19,736 bases of DNA from Chitinophagaceae bacterium UBA3430. Its GTDB lineage: Bacteria > Bacteroidota > Bacteroidia > Chitinophagales > Chitinophagaceae. Of the stretch, positions 15,619-19,736 are shown in pieces. Position 1 is the first letter of the stretch. Every line of letters begins with the position of its first letter. A model generated the notes under the pieces. The model did no database searches. It had not been told where the DNA came from and was given only the letters and a program-made list of their open reading frames with translations. The stretch lies in NCBI GenBank assembly GCA_002378975.1, contig DFST01000180.1, forward strand, positions 1 to 19,736. The letters are read 5' to 3'. The translations under genes and the position numbers were made by a program.

Positions 15619-16091
15619 TTCATCAAATAGGTTTTCCATCGATTGCCTTCGGCCGACTTTCGAATGGTTTCATTATGTTGTTGTATCAGATTCTCCAGAT
15701 AATTACCCAAATACAAGCGATCGGCGATCCGACCCAGCCGACCCTGCGGCCATTCATAGTGGATCAAATTGATGAGGATCGATCCATTTTCACAGGGCTT
15801 CACGTGTCGCTCATGCCGAAACTCGGCAAAAGGACCCATGGCCTGCTCCAGCACATAGCGTTCCGGTTTGACCAACTCCAATACCCGCAAACGCATCAAT
15901 CGATCCTTGAAAAAATGACGGGAACGCCAGGTGATGGTCTCGCCCGATTCCAACAAGCCGAACCGGGTACCTGCCACCGCCTCTTCCCGATAGGCCACCA
16001 TCGCGTCTTTGTGCAAACCCACATGCCGACTCAGATCGAAAACGATCTCCGCCGACTGGGCAATGAACGTGGTCAGATGAATGGTAGGCAT
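15615..16091 (-). CDS. SRPBCC (START/polyketide-cyclase-like) family protein
   Basis: This 158-residue protein begins MPTIHLTTFIAQSAEIVFDLSRHVGLH, the typical first strand and helix of the helix-grip SRPBCC fold (usually about 140-160 residues). The central strands follow (GETITWRSRHFFKDRLMRLRV, RYVLEQAMGPFAEFRHERHV, SILINLIHYEWPQGRLGRIAD), with a long C-terminal helix (LENLIQQHNETIRKSAEG) closing the cavity. Members bind hydrophobic ligands or act as small cyclases or chaperones. Related proteins are often loosely labelled cell-division proteins with little direct evidence. There is no signal peptide or membrane segment. Its TGA overlaps the comB ATG by four bases, suggesting translational coupling. 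It lies 34 bp after gcvT, with its own -7 box in the gap, so it may be the first gene of a two-gene unit. The ligand is unknown. Confidence 0.8.
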   Translation of the reverse strand: MPTIHLTTFIAQSAEIVFDLSRHVGLHKDAMVAYREEAVAGTRFGLLESGETITWRSRHFFKDRLMRLRVLELVKPERYVLEQAMGPFAEFRHERHVKPCENGSILINLIHYEWPQGRLGRIADRLYLGNYLENLIQQHNETIRKSAEGNRWKTYLMK

Positions 16092-16099
16092 GGGTCCGG

Positions 16100-16107
16100 C
16101 AAATGTA
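16100..16107 (-). promoter_or_regulatory. Candidate -7 box for the SRPBCC-comB pair
   Basis: The minus strand reads TACATTTG, an exact TAnnTTTG match that ends eight bp before ATG 16091, giving a very short leader. No clear -33 TTTG is visible at normal spacing. The following CCGG also follows the helicase -7 box (14761-14768). The site lies entirely in the 34-bp gap after the gcvT stop. Confidence 0.45.
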
Positions 16108-16125
16108 AGAAACCGAAGCTCCGTT

Positions 16126-17220
16126 TTATTGGAAGGGGATCTTTGCCACCCGCGCTTGCAGATGCTTATCCCGTACCTGCACCGTTACAGGTGTGTCGAT
16201 GGCCGCAAATTCCGGCTTCACATACCCCAATCCGATGGCCTTGCCCAAACTGGGCGATTGAGTACCGGATGTAATGTGCCCGATCGGATGACCATTCGCA
16301 TCGCCAATCACATAGCCGTTCCGGGGAATCCCTTTGTCGATCATTTCGATGCCGACTAACTTCCGGGTCACTCCCCGCTCTTTCTGCGACTCCAAAAAGT
16401 CACGCGAAATAAAAGTCTCCTTGTTCAACTTGGTGATCCAACCCAACCCCGCCTCCAACGGCGAAGTGGTATCGTCGATGTCATTTCCATATAAACAGAA
16501 TCCCATCTCCAACCGGAGTGTATCGCGAGCACCCAAACCGATCGGCTTCAGTCCCTGCGGACCACCCACTTCAAAAATGGCATTCCAGATCTTATCCGCA
16601 GCGCCATCCTTATCGTCGAAATAGATCTCCACCCCGCCGGCACCGGTATAACCCGTGGCACTGATCAGCACATTATCCACCCCGGCGAATCGCCCTTTCA
16701 CAAACGTGTAATATTTCAGATTGAGGATGTCCATCTCCGTGAGCGACTGCAAGATCTTGGTGGCGTTGGGCCCTTGAATGGCCAACAGCGCTGTATGCTC
16801 CGAGATGTTGTGCATCTCCACCTGGTCGTGGTTGTGCGACTGGATCCAATTCCAATCCTTTTCAATGTTGGAAGCATTCACCACCAACATGTATACTTTA
16901 TTCTCTTCAATGCAATACACCAACAGATCATCCACGATGCCACCCATATCGTTCGGCAAACAACTGTATTGGGCCATGCCCGCTTTCAACTTCGAGGCAT
17001 CGTTGCTGGTCACGAATTGAATGAGATCGAGTGCTTTGGGACCTTTGAGGATGAACTCACCCATGTGACTTACATCGAACACACCGGCATTGCGGCGAAC
17101 GGCTTGGTGTTCATCGTTGATGCCTGTATACGAAATGGGCATGTTGTAACCGGCAAAAGGCGCCATCTTGGCGCCCAATGCAATGTGCTTGTCGGTAAAG
17201 GGAGTATTCTTGATGCTCAT
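16126..17220 (-). CDS. gcvT: Glycine cleavage system T protein (aminomethyltransferase)
   Basis: This 364-residue protein transfers the methylene group from aminomethyl-lipoyl-GcvH to tetrahydrofolate, releasing ammonia and forming 5,10-methylene-THF. It has the expected N-terminus (TPFTDKHIALGAKMAPFAGYNMPISY) and GVFDVSHMGEF. The active-site segment is NDMGGIVDDLLVY, whose Asp (D97 or D98) is catalytic in the family. ATGYTGAGGVEIYF (residues around 190-200), GARDTLRLEMGFCLYGND and LEAGLGWI follow. The length is normal. GcvH and GcvP are not in the window, as is usual when the system is dispersed. It starts at ATG 17220, 17 bp after a good promoter whose upstream element falls in the stop codon of the preceding gene. 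The 34 bp after its stop contain another promoter box. The protein is cytosolic. Confidence 0.95.
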   Translation of the reverse strand: MSIKNTPFTDKHIALGAKMAPFAGYNMPISYTGINDEHQAVRRNAGVFDVSHMGEFILKGPKALDLIQFVTSNDASKLKAGMAQYSCLPNDMGGIVDDLLVYCIEENKVYMLVVNASNIEKDWNWIQSHNHDQVEMHNISEHTALLAIQGPNATKILQSLTEMDILNLKYYTFVKGRFAGVDNVLISATGYTGAGGVEIYFDDKDGAADKIWNAIFEVGGPQGLKPIGLGARDTLRLEMGFCLYGNDIDDTTSPLEAGLGWITKLNKETFISRDFLESQKERGVTRKLVGIEMIDKGIPRNGYVIGDANGHPIGHITSGTQSPSLGKAIGLGYVKPEFAAIDTPVTVQVRDKHLQARVAKIPFQ

Positions 17221-17237
17221 ATGGCTTTTGTTGACCG

Positions 17238-17267
17238 CAAAGGTAACGGAAAGCCAACTTGACTAAA
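17238..17267 (-). promoter_or_regulatory. Candidate gcvT promoter (-33 TTTA, 18-bp spacer, -7 TACCTTTG)
   Basis: The minus strand has TTTA at 17267-17264, an 18-bp spacer and TACCTTTG at 17245-17238, fitting the Bacteroidota pattern TTTG-N17-23-TAnnTTTG with one mismatch. ATG 17220 lies 17 bp downstream. The -33 element overlaps the TAG stop codon (17263-17265) of the PspC gene, so gcvT appears to have its own promoter despite the 42-bp gap. It is the best-supported promoter in the window. Confidence 0.5.
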
Positions 17268-19077
17268 GCACCCGATTGCCTGCAGACAAAGACAGATCAC
17301 CATCTGCCTGCATGGTGTAAAGTGAATCGGGTTGAAATGCCCAGGATTTATTCTTCAATGCGGCATCAGTAAACCGAACGGATTTCCCCGCGGGCACCTG
17401 AACCCATAACTCTACGTGCTGACCTCTGTACTTCTCCTCCTTACCTACAACAATACCGGGCGCTACCTGCAACAAGCTGTCATTAAAAGAAACCGGATAG
17501 TCAAACTTATCTAACCGCATTTGCGCCTGCTGCGGGTTTCGACCCCTGGCAAACTTGATCACTCGTACATGAAATAGCGTATCGGGACTTTTCTCAACCT
17601 TGATTTGCACGGCTGGAATCTTAAACGTATCACGCGTGATATCAAATCCCTGAGGATCACCATTGATCCACTGCCAGGTGCCCGTGTACTCGAACGGAGG
17701 AGCAGACTGATCGATGGTCAGCGTATTCATACTGGTACTCGAAATAGTGACATCGCTGACGTTTTTGACTTTGTGTTCAAAGTCCCGTATCACACTGATG
17801 CCTGTCCAAAAAAAGGCGATCCAACCTAAGGTCCACAGAATACCAAAACTCCATCTCAGTACCGGACTCTTCCCACGTACACGAAAAAGACGTCGGATCA
17901 GCCAAATGAACAGAAACAAAACAGGAACAATGAAAAATAAAAAGACCGTTATCCAGAATCCCCACTGCTGCATCTTACCGGTCCAGAAAAACTCTTGGGC
18001 TGGTAATGTTACGAACCCGGCAAATAATATCGCTGCTCCTGAGACCAATAAGGCAAAGGCCACGGTTCCAAGAAACAGATAGATAAAAAAGCGGATGACG
18101 GATCCGATCGCATGCAACACATTCCGACTCGTAGAACGAACCTCAGAAAATCCTTTGCTGCGCTCGGAAAACTTTTCTGAAAGCTGTTGAGCCGTCTGCT
18201 CCACTTCGCTTCCCCAATTCGTTATTTTTCCTTCCAATCGATCAAATCCCTCTTTTACATTTTGCTTGATCCGATTCAGATCTACCTTTTCTCCACGCAT
18301 CTCCATTTTTTGATACGTGTTGGTGGCCTCGGGTAAAATGATCCACAAGATAAAATAGACCAAAACGAAGGTGCCCGTGAAGCTGCCATAACCGATGCTT
18401 ACAAAGATCGAATCGTCAAATAAGTCAAATACATTTAATAGAATGTTGAGCAACAACGGAGCAGCAAAAATCAACCGCACATTGCGCACCGGTGTTTCAA
18501 AATACGCGGCTAATCCGCTGGCCACACCGCCCAAGATCCGGTCATCCGGATTGCGATAGAGACGACGAGCCGATTGACCGCGCAGCGATTGTTTGGGCAA
18601 TAAGATCCACAAGACCAGATAGATAAGAAAGCCCGTACCAAATCCGCCAAACGTAATGATGGCGAATAATAAACGTACAACTGTAACATCGATCCCGAGG
18701 TAAGAGGCAATCCCGCTGCACACCCCACCCAGTATCTTATCATCGGCATCGCGATACAAACGTTTTTGCTGACGCGTTGCTTGCTCAGGACCGATCGGCG
18801 CATTCGATTCAGTCGAATCAGAAAAATCTTCAGGGCGACCGATCGAGGCAATTACTTCCTCAAGCTCTGCTTCGGTGATCGCATCGATCCCGCGCTGCAA
18901 TTTTTCATACAACAACTCGGAGATACGACCCTCGATGTCATTGAGAATCTCTTCGCGACTTTCCTCCAATTCAAAATGCTTCCGAAGTAATTGAATGTAC
19001 TGTTGCAGTTTTTCATAGGCGGGCTCCTCGATCGAAATGGCACGACCGCTTAAATTGATTTGAATGATCTTTTTCAT
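17263..19077 (-). CDS. PspC domain-containing membrane protein with two PspC domains
   Basis: This 604-residue protein has an N-terminal helical domain (residues 1-90: ISIEEPAYEKLQQYIQLLRK, IEGRISELLYEKL, IASIGRPEDF) that resembles the HAAS/DUF1700-like domain seen next to PadR-regulated sensors. Two PspC domains follow, residues about 106-163 (KRLYRDADDKILGGVCSGIA) and 171-251 (RRLYRNPDDRILGGVASGLA), a clear internal duplication. A cytoplasmic linker with heptad-like helix (about 260-315) comes next, then three hydrophobic segments (about 329-356, 372-395, 409-429), and last a beta-rich domain of about 165 residues. PspC in enterobacteria responds to inner-membrane stress; in Bacteroidota the role is inferred. 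It is the last gene of a probable PadR-small exported protein-PspC operon, 21 bp after the preceding gene. I suggest an envelope-stress sensor or effector, but this is inference. Confidence 0.88.
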   Translation of the reverse strand: MKKIIQINLSGRAISIEEPAYEKLQQYIQLLRKHFELEESREEILNDIEGRISELLYEKLQRGIDAITEAELEEVIASIGRPEDFSDSTESNAPIGPEQATRQQKRLYRDADDKILGGVCSGIASYLGIDVTVVRLLFAIITFGGFGTGFLIYLVLWILLPKQSLRGQSARRLYRNPDDRILGGVASGLAAYFETPVRNVRLIFAAPLLLNILLNVFDLFDDSIFVSIGYGSFTGTFVLVYFILWIILPEATNTYQKMEMRGEKVDLNRIKQNVKEGFDRLEGKITNWGSEVEQTAQQLSEKFSERSKGFSEVRSTSRNVLHAIGSVIRFFIYLFLGTVAFALLVSGAAILFAGFVTLPAQEFFWTGKMQQWGFWITVFLFFIVPVLFLFIWLIRRLFRVRGKSPVLRWSFGILWTLGWIAFFWTGISVIRDFEHKVKNVSDVTISSTSMNTLTIDQSAPPFEYTGTWQWINGDPQGFDITRDTFKIPAVQIKVEKSPDTLFHVRVIKFARGRNPQQAQMRLDKFDYPVSFNDSLLQVAPGIVVGKEEKYRGQHVELWVQVPAGKSVRFTDAALKNKSWAFQPDSLYTMQADGDLSLSAGNRVL

Positions 19078-19098
19078 ACGATTGATTGAATGTGCTTA

Positions 19099-19617
19099 TT
19101 AGTCAACTTGAAGAGAAGCGAGGAACTGATCCCGCAATTGTGTATCCGCCTTACCCGTGCGATCCGTATGACCGTATTGGATCATGTACGTGCCTACGAT
19201 CAACATGCGAAGCGTGAGACGATTCACCCCTCCTTCTTTAACGGGTCTTTCGATCAGCATCTGCATCACCTTCGCTCCTTTGTAGTCGATCATCTCGTCT
19301 TTGATGAGCTTGGCGTCAGATCCCAATTGGGCAACAAGACCATCTCGACTCTGATCCCAAAAGGCCTCTTCGGCTTGCATGGCGATCGCGGTGCTCTCAT
19401 CGAGTCCCATCGTACTTAAGTCGATTGAGATCACTTGAAAATTGGCTGAACTGTCAGCCAAGCGAAGCTGACAACGCTTGGCCGGACCTTGCTCTTCTAC
19501 TTGAACCTTTCCGGGAAACACCACACGGATTCTATCCAAACGAAGTGTATCAGACTGTGCATACGCGCCGACTGTGCTCAATGAAGTAATGAGAAGAAAT
19601 AGAATTGACTTTTTCAT
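19099..19617 (-). CDS. Small exported protein of unknown function in the PspC operon
   Basis: I do not recognise this 172-residue protein. It starts at ATG 19617 with a signal peptide (MKKSILFLLITSLSTVGAYAQ), no lipobox Cys and no further membrane segment, so a periplasmic location is inferred. The mature part contains SANFQVISIDLSTMGLDES, a central helix (IAMQAEEAFWDQSRDGLVAQLG) and a C-terminal beta-alpha end (LRMLIVGTYMIQYGHTDRTGKADTQLRDQFLASLQV). The final helix with -RDQFLASLQ resembles PsbP/DUF1795-like proteins in general layout, but this is too weak to name. It sits 20 bp after the regulator tail and 21 bp before the PspC gene, so it is very likely co-transcribed with both and may sense or report on envelope state. 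Confidence 0.75.
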   Translation of the reverse strand: MKKSILFLLITSLSTVGAYAQSDTLRLDRIRVVFPGKVQVEEQGPAKRCQLRLADSSANFQVISIDLSTMGLDESTAIAMQAEEAFWDQSRDGLVAQLGSDAKLIKDEMIDYKGAKVMQMLIERPVKEGGVNRLTLRMLIVGTYMIQYGHTDRTGKADTQLRDQFLASLQVD

Positions 19618-19637
19618 GATTGGTTGGTTTGTTATTA

Positions 19638-19736
19638 TTAAATATGATGGTTAGATCGTTGCGGATCGGTGATGGAAGCAACCGCGGCCGATAACTCATT
19701 CCAGGTACGCTCCAATTCCACGTACGTAGCATGACC
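19638..19736 (-). CDS. Probable PadR-family transcriptional regulator (C-terminal end only)
   Basis: The minus strand at the right edge holds 32 codons and a TAA stop (19638-19640); the rest lies outside the window. The peptide is GHATYVELERTWNELSAAV followed by ASITDPQRSNHHI. The pattern of a short Tyr-containing stretch then ERTWNELSAAVASI matches the C-terminal dimerisation helix of short PadR proteins, which end in a Trp-containing amphipathic helix. PadR regulators commonly precede PspC-domain and small exported protein genes, which is the order here, with a 20-bp gap. The identification rests on about 30 residues plus context, so it is tentative. Other winged-helix regulators remain possible. 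An overlapping open frame here (19550-19732) has no family resemblance and is not favoured. Confidence 0.55.
   Translation of the reverse strand, partial: GHATYVELERTWNELSAAVASITDPQRSNHHI

Noticed and set aside
14890..15639. Upstream ATG start for comB
   Set aside because: ATG 15639 adds seven residues and overlaps the SRPBCC gene by 25 bp. ATG 15618 gives the exact ATGA overlap.
19550..19732. Minus-strand open frame of 60 codons at the right edge
   Set aside because: It overlaps the signal peptide of the exported protein in another frame and the probable PadR C-terminus, and looks random.
1..19736. Mobile elements, prophage, toxin-antitoxin or defence genes
   Set aside because: No transposase, integrase, terminal repeat or known defence domain was seen. 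The SNF2 helicase is the bacterial SWIM-containing housekeeping type rather than a defence-system helicase, as no nuclease or methylase accompanies it.

Overview
The window is a chromosomal segment of a Bacteroidota bacterium, most likely Chitinophagaceae-like. The lineage call rests on a TonB-plug outer-membrane beta-barrel protein with an N-terminal carboxypeptidase-regulatory-like domain, on Bacteroidota-type TAnnTTTG -7 promoter boxes just upstream of several genes, on weak or absent Shine-Dalgarno sequences, and on heptamer-type intergenic repeats. The family-level assignment is inference. The region is dense and looks mostly like core genome: no insertion sequence, phage, CRISPR array, tRNA or rRNA was seen, and no gene-free stretch exceeds about 180 bp.

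Layout, left to right. (1) 1-3591, minus: a three-gene cluster of a secreted aspartyl protease with a PDZ domain, a catalytic M16 metallopeptidase, and a partial non-catalytic M16 partner that runs off the left edge. The two M16 genes overlap by ATGA. (2) 3718-4842, plus: mqnC of the futalosine menaquinone pathway, the only plus-strand gene, divergent from the protease cluster across a repeat-bearing promoter region. (3) 4854-7144, minus: a PLP aminotransferase overlapping a downstream FAD monooxygenase. (4) 7224-10804, minus: a 974-residue outer-membrane beta-barrel protein followed by a small exported protein. (5) 10949-17220, minus: gcvT, an SRPBCC protein, comB (ATGA overlap) and a large SWIM/SNF2 helicase that appears to start with TTG. 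(6) 17263-19736, minus: the tail of a probable PadR-type regulator, a small exported protein and a membrane protein with two PspC domains. This looks like a regulator-sensor envelope-stress operon.

The most unusual signal is not a gene. Tandem 7-bp units (GTTCARN or GTTGARN, usually after TTA) lie just downstream of three minus-strand stop codons, and related sequence forms inverted repeats at two junctions: 10904-10953, overlapping the helicase stop codon, and 3635-3710, overlapping the mqnC -7 box. They look like a dispersed intergenic repeat family that can act as a terminator or RNA hairpin. Other points to check are the ATGA-coupled comB-SRPBCC pair without any coenzyme M genes, the atypical second active-site motif of the aspartyl protease, a perfect 15-bp palindrome just before the aminotransferase start, and a roughly threefold excess of GATC in the first 1.75 kb. 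I found no convincing new defence or mobile system.
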